Below, piece by piece: positions 41,824 to 52,169 of a stretch of 64,000 nt of DNA. The notes beneath the pieces were generated by a model. The model was not told where the DNA came from. It did not search any database and saw nothing but the letters and a program-made list of their open reading frames with translations. Made by a program: the position numbers and the translations under genes. This DNA comes from Leishmania infantum JPCM5 (taxonomy: Eukaryota; Euglenozoa; Kinetoplastea; Trypanosomatida; Trypanosomatidae). The stretch covers positions 974,954 through 1,038,953 of the forward strand of contig NC_009419.2 in NCBI RefSeq assembly GCF_000002875.2, in the 5' to 3' direction. Positions within the stretch are counted from its first letter, which is position 1, and every line of letters starts with the position of its first letter.

Positions 41824-43064
41824 TTCGTCGTGAAGCGAAATCGCATTTTATTTTGTGCTCGCTTTTTGCCGCGCGTCACTTTGATTAGCCGCCGCGGATT
41901 TGCCGAGTGCCCACTGCTGCAAGCAAAGCGCAGTGCCGGTGCCCGTCTTTTGTGTGAGTGTCTTTGCGGCGGACACTCCGCACCGGCAAGCCTCGCCACA
42001 CCAGTGCACACGCCAAAGCTATTTCGCACATCAAGACTACACGCTCTTGTGTCGCAGCAGCAGGACGCAGACAGTATCGTTTTTTTTTTCCCCCGCTACC
42101 GGCTCCCTATCCTGCTTCACCTTTTCCGCTGACCATTTTGTCATCGCTGCTGTTGCCATCTCTGCACTCCTCACGCCTTTATCTTTCTCTTCCGCGCCTC
42201 TGTCGTGGCGGTTTTTGCTTTCAATACGCCTGTAGCTGTTTCTTGATCCGTGTTTCCGCTTCCTCTTGCCCTGTGCCCATCTGTTTGTGTGTACGGAGAA
42301 CTTTTCCCGTCACCATCAGTCGTGCTGCTGTCTCGCCTTTGTCGCTCACCTTTTTCTTTTCTACTTTGTTTCACTGTTTCACGCTTCTGGTCTGTTGCCG
42401 TGCTTTCGGAGTTCTACGCCGATCCTCTCTCCTTACGACCCCTTCGAATCCCCCTGCTGTTTCTATACACACGACCGCGCTTTTCCACATCATTGCCCCG
42501 ACGGCTTCTGATCTTCACTTTCCGTTTCCTTTGCATTGTTGTTGTTGCTTTCCATCGCCTCCTCTTTTGGTGGTTGTGTGCGCGTCATTGATCAGTTCTG
42601 CTTTATCATTCTTATTTTTTTTTTTGCCGTTCGCCACCACGTTACCAGGGTTACTGCTTTCCTTCGCCTCGTCACGGAGGAGCTGGTCGTCGTCGCTGCT
42701 CTAGTAGCTTTCCTCTCGTTGTTTGCTTGTCGTTATTGCCGGCTGCTTCCTCGACATTGTTGTCTGCCTCTGCAGGCGTGTCTGTGTGCCGCTTGCATAA
42801 GGTGCCTCTCCCCTGTTCTTTTACCACCCGCAGACACACGCAAACCGGAAACACACAACCGGGGGAGGGCAGTGCTCTTCGATTCGCCCCCCTCCCCTCT
42901 CTCGCTTTCACCCGCTCGGTGTGAGGGTGTCTGCAGGTGTGCCAGCTCGACTGGCTGGAAGGCGAGAGAAGTACTCATAAAGCTCTCGTGTAGACTGGTG
43001 AAGCAGAATCTGTGCACCGCCTTTTTCTTTTGTTCTCCGCGTTTCTGTGCGTCTCTACGTGTCT

Positions 43065-43119
43065 GCTCTCTCCTCCTCGTACGCTCTTCAACCCTCCTCC
43101 ACCCTTCCCTTCCTCACAG
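43065..43119 (+). promoter_or_regulatory. Predicted spliced-leader acceptor for the HECT ligase
   Basis: A long C/T tract (ccctcctccacccttccctt inside it) ends in cacag with AG at 43118-43119. The 5' UTR would be 30 nt and contains no ATG. Confidence 0.55.
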
Positions 43120-43149
43120 TGTTCGCTCTTGGTAGCTCTTTGACCAACA

Positions 43150-46100
43150 ATGGACGCCGGTGTCTATGATCCAAAGGCGCAGGTGAAGGCCGTGGCGGCG
43201 GAGCTGAAATCAATGAACACCACCCGGCTCCTCGAGGCAGTCGATGTTATGTCCACTTCCCTAGTAATGGGCTTCGAGGGATATTTACGCAAGTTCGACT
43301 CTGCAACCGCCATCCCACTCCTTGCCGACGTGTGCGAGACGTTCATTAGGGAGGCTGCGCAGGGCGACCTCCTCGTCATGGCACTGCGTGCCCTTTCCCT
43401 CATCATGGAGCACGTTCCGTCTTCCTACGAGGCAGCGCAGGGATTCCACGTCTCTCTCATGCAACTCGCATCGCAGGCGATCCACCGCGCGCTCTGCACG
43501 GAGTGGAAGTTTGTACAGTCGAACAACGCCTTGATGATTGAGGAAGGTCTGCGCGTCATGCGGTTCGTCAGCAAGGACGATATGACTGGCGAGATAATCC
43601 ACCACGCCCTTGTCGGCGACTTGCTGACCCTGTGCACGGACCCGCACCCGCTGGTGGCACGACAGGCATTGGAAACGCTGTTGATGGTGAGCTCCAAGGT
43701 GGTGATGCCGTCAGAGCTCGAGAAGCGGACGCATTCCTTCGCCGCTGGCATCCTTTCATTCTTCAAGTCAAAGAAGAAGTCGTCACGCACCGGCAGCGAC
43801 ACAGGCAAGGCTGGTCAAACGTCCGTCTCCAGCGGAAGCTCGTCGACGAAGGCGGCCGCGGCCGAGGACATTGTGCCATACGCGGATCACCCCACGGTGG
43901 CGCAGGTTGAGAATGTTATCGTGCCTCTGCTCGTGTCCCTGATAGAGCAGTACGCCAAGTCGTTCACGTCGATTCCTGAGCACTGGGCCCTGCTCGAGCT
44001 GTCGCTGCAGTGTCTCGGCACGCTCATTGAGCGAGCGCTGATTTGTCACCGACCGCATACCGCCCGCGCACTTGCCTCGCCCCTGCTTCCCAAGATCCTG
44101 TTTCAGCTCATCCTCGACACGGAGTCGAACGTGACTCTGGAGCCCAGCGTTCGCGTCGACCGCCTCCTCCTATGCGAGACGACTTTGACGCTACTGACGT
44201 ACTGCCACCGCTACTTGATTCTCGAGAGCCTGCAGCTGCCGGAGGCGCGCCGCTTCTTCCGGCTCATCCTGGAGGACTCGACGGAAGAGATTACCACCCT
44301 TCTCGATGACCCTTTCCCGCGCGCTGTCATTGCCACCCGCAGCACGCAGCGCCGCGACAAGGATCACATCACCTCCATCGCTGCCCTGCAGCTCTTCGTA
44401 CTAGCCTGCCCGACGGTGCCCCCGAACGCCTTTGGCCTGAAGCCTAAGCTGGTGCTGCCAGTGCACCAGTGGATGTGGGAGGATGAACTGCGCCACAACA
44501 ACCGCCTAATGGAGGAGCAGTGCTTATCCCTCGAGCGGAGCTGGACGCGACTTGATCACCGCGCCCGCATCTCTGTCCACTTGAAGCACCTGAATGTGGA
44601 CTTGCACACCATGACAATGTCCAAGGCTGCCGGCGGAGGACACCGCAACGTCTGCCGCAGCTACGTCCCGTTTGTGTACCACTTCGCAGACGAGATGACA
44701 CTGCGGCCCATCGTTGCCGTTAAGGAGGCCGGGCCGTGCGCGGAGGATGGCACAATGCTGACGTGGAAGCCGACTGTATCGGGGACGCACGGCAGCAAAA
44801 CGGCGGCCAGCGCTTCGATAGCGAAGCAAGTGGACGGAAACACGAGCGGCTCGAGCTGGGCGAAGCGAAGTCGCCGCAAAGGCGTTAGCACACCTTCTTT
44901 GTCCGAAGGCGAAGTCACGAACGCGACGGACTCTGCGCCTTCGACGGTGGTGCTGAACACGCAAGTGGAGGTTCCAGAGGATCACGTTTCGCTCGCGGAG
45001 GAGTACTTTGGCTTTCTGTGCGTCTTTGCGAAGAACACGTCGGGGCAGATGGCGAAGCAGGTGGCCACGTGTGCGTGCGCGTCGATGCTGCAACTTATGT
45101 TCCTCTCCGGTGCCTCGGCGCGCTTTGAGGGGCTGATGGCCACGGCGGTACTGCCCATGTGCGAGATGTGCCGCGAAGCTCTCATCTCGGCGGACAAGGC
45201 TACCAAGGCGGTTGTTCTGACGATGATTGAGTGGATGCTGTACCACCCAATGGCCGAGCCGTGCCAGTTTACAGAGAGCGCACTGCGCTGCGGTTTGCTG
45301 GACCAGCTGGATATGCTGTCCAAGACGACGCTGCTGGTGCGCAGCAAGCCGACTCGGACGGCGACGCTCGTGGAGAAGGCGAGCGCGCTGGTGGGTTGCA
45401 TTGCCGAGAAAATAGAGAACCGCCGTGCCGCGCACGTGGGTGGGGCGGGCATAAATGCGAGCGTTGGGAGTAAAACTACTCTCGGAGACGCGTTTCTGTC
45501 GACGACGATGCTGCGTGTGCAGACGGTGCTGGACGAGCTCCGGCTGTGCCACTGCGGGGCCGTCAAGGGCACGGTGGCCGCCACCAGCAGCAGCAGGACA
45601 AGCATAGCCATAGCTGCTGACAAAAACGGAAGCCCTACGCGGGCGATCAAGGCACTCGCTGATACACACGAGAGCGCGATTCGCGAGCTGCTGCGAATCT
45701 TCCAAGAGTCGAACGACATCACCGCCTTCGAGGTCTTCACCGCTGGCGTGGCATCGACGCTGCTGTACTACCTTCTCGGTGACCGGACGCTGGAGGACAT
45801 GCTGGGCGGCACATTGGTGTTCGCCTCCGGTGCCTCCGCCTCCACCTTGAGGCACGAAACTGTTCCGCTTTCAGAGGTGCACACTGGACCGATCGACCGA
45901 AACACGTCGTCGTGGACGGCCATGATGGCAAGCGGTATGCATGTTGCCGACATCCTTGCCATGTACGTGGTTGAAAAGCGCTTGCGGTGCTTTATCCAGT
46001 GCGCCGTGGCCTACCCGATCGGCATGCGCCGGCTTGTGCACACCCTGACGGCGAACCTGTCTTTGCAAAGCTACCTCCCGCTTGTCGAGTCGGTGGTGAC

Positions 46101-49100
46101 CTACGACAAGGTGGTGTGCAAGACCCCTCTACAGGCATATCACGCACTCAGCGTGATCTCGCCGTTGATCGCACTTTGTGGCGATGCCGGCCGGCGCATT
46201 TCCGCCGCGATCAAGACCGCGACAGACGACGACGCTGTACCGCTTCCTCGTAGCAGCTCCTCTGCAACCGCGGCCGGAGACGCCTCGGCGCCTGCTGCAT
46301 CGTCCTCGAACGGGACGGAGCCGAAGCAACGCAAGACAAGCTTGCTGGCGTCCTCATTTGTACGTAGCCGGACTGCGTCGTGGCGGGCAAACGACCCGAC
46401 CAAGGTCGCGCGCATGGCAAAGGAGTGCTGCATGGCGGGCCACCCCCTGCACCACATGGAGCACTACCCGCAGCTGCGCCGATGCGACAAGTGCAACCGC
46501 ATCATCTCCAGCGGTCGCAGCTGCCGCACATGCAACTACGACGTATGCCAGAACTGCTACCCCGGCTACACGGGTAACGTGAACCTGATTCGGTCACTTT
46601 CCACGATGGAGCGGAACCGCGTACACCTGTGCGCCACTATCGGCGATGTAGAGCGGTGGTTCCGCACCGGGTCCACGTCGACCAAGGGCACTGAGTCGGC
46701 CCCTACCTCTCAGTCGTCGCTTCATCATCTCGAGCGGTTCACGACGCGTGTCCTCACCTTCTTGAAGCGGTATACGTCGGTTCTCGATTTGTCTGCGGTC
46801 TCAATCATCCCACACGCCAGCGGTGCAACAGCGTCCAACCTTCTCGCCTGTGCGAGCCCGGCCGCAAGCAGCGATCTTCTGGTGAAGCTTGCGGAGAAAC
46901 TGTTAAGTCACCCCAGCGTCGTACGGCGCTTGACGTACAAGTACCTTTCGCAGTTTTCGACGCGCGGGGCGCTGATGGACGAGGGCACGCCGATAACGCC
47001 GGATGTTGCGGCCACCCTTGATGTCGAGGTGCAGAGGGTGCTGAGCACAGCGGCGGAGAGGCACGCAGCTGAGAGCATAGTGCAGGAAGCGGTGGAGGAG
47101 CGCTACATCTTGTATCGCACCTCATGCGGCATGCTCCCGTTCCAGGAGACGGTGCTGAGCACACTTTACCGCCGTGCCTTTGCCCTCGGCGATCATCAAG
47201 TGCTCCTGCAACTGGAGAACTGTCTGCTGCGGGCTGACAGCACGGTGGAGGGGCCTCTGACGCTGCAGGCGAACAGCTCCGTGACGATCGAGAATCCGGC
47301 TGCCTTGTCAATTCGATTCAACGCTAACGTGAAGGTGACCAAGAAGGCCAAGTCGGTCAAGTCACCGCTTGCAGTGGCCGGGGCCTGCTCTTCCAGCGCC
47401 GCGGCTGCGACCGCGGCAGGGGAGCCGGTCATGACCTCCGTGGAAAAGTCGGCGGAGGCGCGCGAGTTCGATGGCCACCGCGTCGGACTGGACCAGACTT
47501 ACCTCTTTCACCACTTCGAGAGTGACTCGGCGGCGTTCTGCGCGTGCGGTGCACACTCCCGCGCCGATTTTCACACGGAGGAGCCGCCGGCGCTCACTTT
47601 CACGCCACCCGCCTTTGCCCACCGGGCTGATATGCTGCTGCTCATCATCCTTCACCGCGCGCTCTTTGAAGAGACCCATGGGCTGATCGCCTACGCCGGG
47701 GAGGCGAGGGATATTTTCGGCACTGATGACAGCATCTTCCAGAACAACACGATCACCACCGCGCTGGTGCGCTCGCTGGAGGCGTCGGCGCTGCGTGTGA
47801 GCTTGCTACCGCCGCGCTACGCGCTGCCGCGGTGGGTGAACTTCCTGCTGCGTGAGGGGCGCTTCCTCATCCCGCTGTCGGTGCGGGAGCGTGCGTCGCG
47901 CTTCTTGGCCTACGGCGCACGGCGCGCCTTCATCCAGCACATGCGTGTCTTCCGTAGTCAGCGCAACGACAGGGCGGTCTTGATCTTGCCGGGGGAGTGG
48001 GCGAAGTTGTCGAACCACAAGTTCGCTGTCAGCCGCGACGCGTTTGCGCGCGACGCGTACACGATGCTGCGCAAGTGCTGCGACGCGCGGTTCCCTATCT
48101 CGATCGAGTTCAAAGGCGACGTCGGCGTCGGCCAGGGGCCCACGGCGCAGTTCTACACTCTGCTGGCGGCTGAGGCGAGCAAGTGTTGTACCAGGCTCTG
48201 GCGCGATAGCGACGACAAGGCTAACGGCAGCAGCAACAACGCTGCAGCTGTGTCAAACTCTTCCGCAGGGATCGTGATGGCAACTGGCCCGCTGATGGTT
48301 GGTCCGCCGCCGAAGGGGCTGCCGCCGCGCCGCAGCAGCGTCACACCCATAACCTCCCCACCTCGCATCGGCACCTCCCGCCCTGGCTCCGTCACCAATG
48401 GTGCTGGCGGCACCGTGAGCACACCGCGCTTGGGCTCGATTCCTACCCAGTCTTCCTTGCGCAATTTTGCGCGCGCAGACTCGGCGCATCTTACGACACC
48501 CAGCGCGACCCTCAGCCCGAGTCCGTCCATGACGACGGCTGCTGAGGCCGACGCAGTTCTCATTCCACCACCGGAGGGCTTTTATCCGCGCCACATGGAT
48601 GGCGTGCGACGCTACCTCGAAGACATCGACAGTTTTCCCGCGACGCCTCTACTGTGTTGCAGCCACACTCACACCGTGCACGACGACAGCGCCACCCATG
48701 CATTGAGCCAAAGCAGCAGTGAACACTTCGGCTCGACGACGACTCGAAAAGGTCCCGCCTTCACCGACCACGCCTCCACTGCGGGGGCTGGTGGCCATCG
48801 TACGAACATCAACAGCTTCAATGCCTTCGCGGTGCAGTACGACCTCAGCAAGGCGGCTTTTTTGGTGGACAGAAACGTTGGTTTGATGAGGGACTATGTC
48901 CTGGAACAGCGTGAGCGCGCCAAGGCCTACTACGTCATTGGCGCTGCACTCGGCCGCGCCTTCGTCGACGAGCAAGTGTTCCCGCTTCCACTGTCACGGG
49001 CGGTAGCCTACTTCATCCGTCGTGGCGTGCCGGCCTACCAGTGCGTTGTCTCCGATGTGACGCACATTGACCCGCCGCCAGAGTACCCGATCGACCTGTT

Positions 49101-50082
49101 CGAGTTACCGTTGACAGCGGCGAGCTGGGTGGACCAGGGCATCGCAGACAGCCTAGCATGCTTGTCCACCATGGATAGCTCCACCCTCGCCGCACTCGAC
49201 CTGCGTTTCACTCTCCCGGGGGATGACAGCGTCGAGCTTTGCCCTGATGGGGCACAGATCCCGGTGACCAAGAAGAACCTGCGCCTGTATCAGCGCCGCG
49301 TTGTCGGGGCGTTGCTGTACGAGTCCGTGGCGGTGCCGTTGTACTTTTTGACGATGGGCTGCCGGGACGTTGTGCCGCACGAGGCGCTCACGGTGATGGA
49401 CGTGAAGGAGCTTATTGGCGTGCTTTGTGGCGAGGACAAGAACCCAAGCGACCCTCTGTGGACGACAGAAGAGATTCGCTCTGTGCTGGTCGGCGACCAC
49501 GGCTACCGGAACGACTCACCGCAGCTCGAATTACTGGCGAAGGTACTCGGCCAGCGGCTGACTCCAGCAGAGCAGCGCGAATTCCTGCTCTTCTGCACCG
49601 GTTGCCCCCGGCTACCTATTGGCGGCATCCGCGCTCTCGGTGCCATCACGGTAGTGAGGCGCTCAAACGCGTTTGTGGACGAGCACACGGAAGCTCTGCG
49701 GGGAGAAGCGGCAGCAGCGACGACGAGCAGCAGCGGCGGCGGTGGAACGCTTGACATGGAAGGGGAGGAGGACGACGGCGGAGGCGGCCTGATGGGCGGC
49801 TTGTACGATCACACCGCTCAGTCGGATGTGGAAGACTCGCCGTCTGGAAAGCGTGAGGCACCGCACCGCATGTTCTCCCCCGTCTACCCTGCGGCATCAG
49901 AGGAGCCGGGTGGCATGTCGTCAAGTTTTGTCTTCCACCTACCTGAGTCTGAGTGGGCTCTGCCATCGGTGAATACATGCTTTCGGTACTTAAAGCTGCC
50001 GCCATACCCCAGCGAGGAGCTGCTGTACAAGAAGCTCCTGATGAGCATCATGGAATCTGGTAGCTCCTTCGAGCTTTCGTAG
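43150..50082 (+). CDS. HECT-type E3 ubiquitin ligase, TRIP12/UFD4-like
   Basis: A 2310-residue ligase that should pass ubiquitin from an E2 to substrates through its own cysteine. Residues 1 to about 1050 are helical and armadillo-like, as in UFD4/TRIP12, with low-complexity gaps. Residues about 1092-1137 form a Cys/His finger (RRCDKCNRIISSGRSC, CRTCNYDVCQNCYPGY) of ZZ or DC1 type. The HECT domain fills about 1630-2310: IEFKGDVGVGQGPTAQFYTL (from 1652) is its opening motif, FTLPGDDSVEL and CPRLPIGGIRALG are later conserved segments, and catalytic C2277 lies in LPSVNTCFRYLKLPPYPS. The protein ends SSFELS, like the F-x-L-S end of TRIP12. Two disordered inserts interrupt the HECT domain, about 200 residues at 1687-1887 and about 80 at 2175-2258. 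Ligase activity is well supported; substrates are unknown, though the UFD pathway is plausible. Confidence 0.92.
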   Translation: MDAGVYDPKAQVKAVAAELKSMNTTRLLEAVDVMSTSLVMGFEGYLRKFDSATAIPLLADVCETFIREAAQGDLLVMALRALSLIMEHVPSSYEAAQGFHVSLMQLASQAIHRALCTEWKFVQSNNALMIEEGLRVMRFVSKDDMTGEIIHHALVGDLLTLCTDPHPLVARQALETLLMVSSKVVMPSELEKRTHSFAAGILSFFKSKKKSSRTGSDTGKAGQTSVSSGSSSTKAAAAEDIVPYADHPTVAQVENVIVPLLVSLIEQYAKSFTSIPEHWALLELSLQCLGTLIERALICHRPHTARALASPLLPKILFQLILDTESNVTLEPSVRVDRLLLCETTLTLLTYCHRYLILESLQLPEARRFFRLILEDSTEEITTLLDDPFPRAVIATRSTQRRDKDHITSIAALQLFVLACPTVPPNAFGLKPKLVLPVHQWMWEDELRHNNRLMEEQCLSLERSWTRLDHRARISVHLKHLNVDLHTMTMSKAAGGGHRNVCRSYVPFVYHFADEMTLRPIVAVKEAGPCAEDGTMLTWKPTVSGTHGSKTAASASIAKQVDGNTSGSSWAKRSRRKGVSTPSLSEGEVTNATDSAPSTVVLNTQVEVPEDHVSLAEEYFGFLCVFAKNTSGQMAKQVATCACASMLQLMFLSGASARFEGLMATAVLPMCEMCREALISADKATKAVVLTMIEWMLYHPMAEPCQFTESALRCGLLDQLDMLSKTTLLVRSKPTRTATLVEKASALVGCIAEKIENRRAAHVGGAGINASVGSKTTLGDAFLSTTMLRVQTVLDELRLCHCGAVKGTVAATSSSRTSIAIAADKNGSPTRAIKALADTHESAIRELLRIFQESNDITAFEVFTAGVASTLLYYLLGDRTLEDMLGGTLVFASGASASTLRHETVPLSEVHTGPIDRNTSSWTAMMASGMHVADILAMYVVEKRLRCFIQCAVAYPIGMRRLVHTLTANLSLQSYLPLVESVVTYDKVVCKTPLQAYHALSVISPLIALCGDAGRRISAAIKTATDDDAVPLPRSSSSATAAGDASAPAASSSNGTEPKQRKTSLLASSFVRSRTASWRANDPTKVARMAKECCMAGHPLHHMEHYPQLRRCDKCNRIISSGRSCRTCNYDVCQNCYPGYTGNVNLIRSLSTMERNRVHLCATIGDVERWFRTGSTSTKGTESAPTSQSSLHHLERFTTRVLTFLKRYTSVLDLSAVSIIPHASGATASNLLACASPAASSDLLVKLAEKLLSHPSVVRRLTYKYLSQFSTRGALMDEGTPITPDVAATLDVEVQRVLSTAAERHAAESIVQEAVEERYILYRTSCGMLPFQETVLSTLYRRAFALGDHQVLLQLENCLLRADSTVEGPLTLQANSSVTIENPAALSIRFNANVKVTKKAKSVKSPLAVAGACSSSAAAATAAGEPVMTSVEKSAEAREFDGHRVGLDQTYLFHHFESDSAAFCACGAHSRADFHTEEPPALTFTPPAFAHRADMLLLIILHRALFEETHGLIAYAGEARDIFGTDDSIFQNNTITTALVRSLEASALRVSLLPPRYALPRWVNFLLREGRFLIPLSVRERASRFLAYGARRAFIQHMRVFRSQRNDRAVLILPGEWAKLSNHKFAVSRDAFARDAYTMLRKCCDARFPISIEFKGDVGVGQGPTAQFYTLLAAEASKCCTRLWRDSDDKANGSSNNAAAVSNSSAGIVMATGPLMVGPPPKGLPPRRSSVTPITSPPRIGTSRPGSVTNGAGGTVSTPRLGSIPTQSSLRNFARADSAHLTTPSATLSPSPSMTTAAEADAVLIPPPEGFYPRHMDGVRRYLEDIDSFPATPLLCCSHTHTVHDDSATHALSQSSSEHFGSTTTRKGPAFTDHASTAGAGGHRTNINSFNAFAVQYDLSKAAFLVDRNVGLMRDYVLEQRERAKAYYVIGAALGRAFVDEQVFPLPLSRAVAYFIRRGVPAYQCVVSDVTHIDPPPEYPIDLFELPLTAASWVDQGIADSLACLSTMDSSTLAALDLRFTLPGDDSVELCPDGAQIPVTKKNLRLYQRRVVGALLYESVAVPLYFLTMGCRDVVPHEALTVMDVKELIGVLCGEDKNPSDPLWTTEEIRSVLVGDHGYRNDSPQLELLAKVLGQRLTPAEQREFLLFCTGCPRLPIGGIRALGAITVVRRSNAFVDEHTEALRGEAAAATTSSSGGGGTLDMEGEEDDGGGGLMGGLYDHTAQSDVEDSPSGKREAPHRMFSPVYPAASEEPGGMSSSFVFHLPESEWALPSVNTCFRYLKLPPYPSEELLYKKLLMSIMESGSSFELS

Positions 50083-52169
50083 ACACGACTTCTGCACACG
50101 TCTTTCCTCTGCCTTTCATCTCCCGTTCTTCTCGTTTCTCTTCGGCCCCTCCTTCTTTCTTTATATGTCTGTTGCATCCTCTGGGATGATTTGTGGTGGA
50201 GCTGGTGCACCACGCTGTGAGGGTTGTCGCGGATGCGGCGGGTTTTCGCTCAAGACTTGAAGGCGGCTGCGGTGGTGTTTTGGCATTCGCATCTGTGCGC
50301 TTCTGTAGGGCCACTCCTCTTTTTTTTCGTGTTTGCTCTTCTTTTTCCGTGGCGAAGGGGCTTTGGGTAGAGAAGAGCTGGGGGAGGGCCTTTGGGCCCC
50401 CTTCCCCTCCCCCCTTCTCTGCACTGTGCTACTTTTGCTGATGCAACTTCTTTTCGCCGGTGTCTAGCACTTTCTCCCTCTCTCCATATTCGTCTCTTTC
50501 TTCACCCGTTGACTGCTGTACCCCCTCCGCCCCTTCATCTTTCGTCTCGTCTCTTCGTCTGTACTGTTTCGTTGCTTTATCGTTTTTCTCCCTTTTGGTT
50601 CATTGCCCTCTGTTTTCTGTTTCTCTTCCCTGCTTGATGCTTTCCCTTTCCTTCACTCGCGCTGCTGCTCTTCCTCTGCCGCCCCTCTCCCCCTTTTCTC
50701 CCCTACTCCCTTCCCGTCTCTTGTTACGTGCTTGCTCACCGTCTCCCCGCTCGCAAGCGTCCGTACGCCCACGAACTCACAGCTGACCTCCGCATGCGCT
50801 CTTTTTCTTCCTTCGCGCTCCTCTGGTTGCTCTCTTTCCTTGCGTATTGTGCTGCCTCTCATACCTACCTCGGTGCGGGCTTGGGTGCTTCTGTGCTGCT
50901 CAGTTGCCTCTTTTTCGATGTGCACGTCTGCGTGCGTGTGTCTTGCCATATCTGTCTCTGGAATGATCGGTGGCGCGCGCGCTCTTACCTCGTTATTTCC
51001 TTCGCGGCGCTGTGTTTGGGAATGAGTTGGTATTGTTGTTTTGCGACTCATCCATCTTTCTCAGTGATGAGGTGTCCCTATGCTCTCTCTCCTACGTCTC
51101 TGCGCGGGTGTTTACCCTAGCAGTAGGCTCTCCCACTGCGTCAGTACGGAGGGTCCGAGATCGTGCCGGTTGCTGGCGCAAGCCGCTGTGAACGATGCTA
51201 GCTCTCCGTTTTTTTTTTTTTGCTGTGCGTTTCTCTTTCTGTTGCTGTTTTAGGATGTTGAAGCTACTTCGGATCGTGCCGTGACTGTCTGTGCAGCCGC
51301 CTTCACTTCTTGTCGTTATTGACTCTGGGTGAATGGGGGTATATCGTTTCGACTCGGTGCCACTGCTCATCCACCTCTCCCTTTACTCCCTCACCACCAC
51401 CACCATTGCAGTCTCCTGTACAGCTCCCCCCTCAAAACAACCACAACAGAGATGAATTTCGAAGAAGAATAGATAAAAACAAGCTTTAGCTGTGGCGGCT
51501 GTTGTGGCCCCATTGGAAAAGAAAAAACGCTGCCCCTTTTCCCTTTTCTCGACAAGGTGCCACACTACGCTGTGGCACGTGTTTCTTTCACTTCTTCACC
51601 AAACCTGGAGAATCCTGTCGATGTGTGCTTGTGTGTGTGTGTGTGTGCCAGGGCGCAAAACAACATTGTCGCTACCGCTGACGCTGGCCTTCCAACCAGC
51701 GGCTCTGTTTTGCGCCTCGCCAAGACTGTGGGCCCCCTCCCCCTCCCCCTCCCCCACGTGCACACTCACACACACAAGGCCGGAGGCTCGCTGCCACTTC
51801 TCTCGCCACGACTCGCTCCTCGTTGGTGGTGAAGGTACGCGCCATCTTTCTCTATTTCGGTGCGCAATTCACTCACCCTGTTGCCCTGTCCTTTTTTCGG
51901 CCTCCCTTCACGCATTACCACGCCCCGCAGCCAAGGCGTTTTTTTTTTGCTGCTTCGCTGCCTAACTGTCCGCCTCTCCTGCCGCTGCCGACGGAGGCTT
52001 CTCCATGCTACGCAGCGAGCCAATCACATCCCTACGCTAGAAAACAAAGCCGCATCATCACCGCCGCGCGCTCTGCCCACTCTGTAGACCACATCCAGGT
52101 CGCTGTGTGCCGTCCCCGCGACTCACTTCTTGCTTCCCCTTCAAGCCACGCTCGTTCAGTACCGCTGTC
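50083..52169. other. Intergenic/UTR between HECT ligase and basic nucleolar-type protein
   Basis: About 2.1 kb of C/T-rich spacer with T runs and a (GT)n tract near 51631-51646. No open frame here has a recognisable motif, and I see no RNA gene. Confidence 0.6.
52120..52159 (+). promoter_or_regulatory. Predicted spliced-leader acceptor for the basic protein gene
   Basis: The tract cacttcttgcttccccttcaag gives AG at 52144-52145, with another at 52158-52159. Both lie just before the ATG at 52170. Confidence 0.45.

Larger units (their letters stand above)
36440..43149. other. 6.7 kb gene desert of pyrimidine-rich DNA
   Basis: No supported gene over 6.7 kb. Features are (TA)n near 38092, 39535-39550 and 39819-39841, a (CA)n tract at 39243-39264 followed by a 7-base repeat, and a compound (CA)n/(CGCACA)n tract at 41783-41823. 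An island of higher GC lies at about 38640-39170. The longest open frame, 423 codons ending at 42132, gives an F/C/S/L/V-rich product with a His-Thr/His-Ala repeat from the microsatellite and is judged non-coding. The last kilobase is C/T-rich and leads to the HECT gene's acceptor. Confidence 0.6.

Noticed and set aside
40861..42132. 423-codon open frame on the + strand
   Set aside because: It opens at TTG, has skewed composition and a His-Thr/His-Ala repeat encoded by a microsatellite, and lacks any conserved motif.
44524..45855. 443-codon frame on the - strand inside the HECT gene
   Set aside because: A shadow of the well-supported + strand coding sequence, with a His/Arg/Gln-rich product typical of antisense GC-biased codons.
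52107..52169. 21-codon extension of the basic nucleolar-type protein
   Set aside because: Opens with GTG and overlaps the pyrimidine tract and acceptor of the gene; the first in-frame ATG is 52170.
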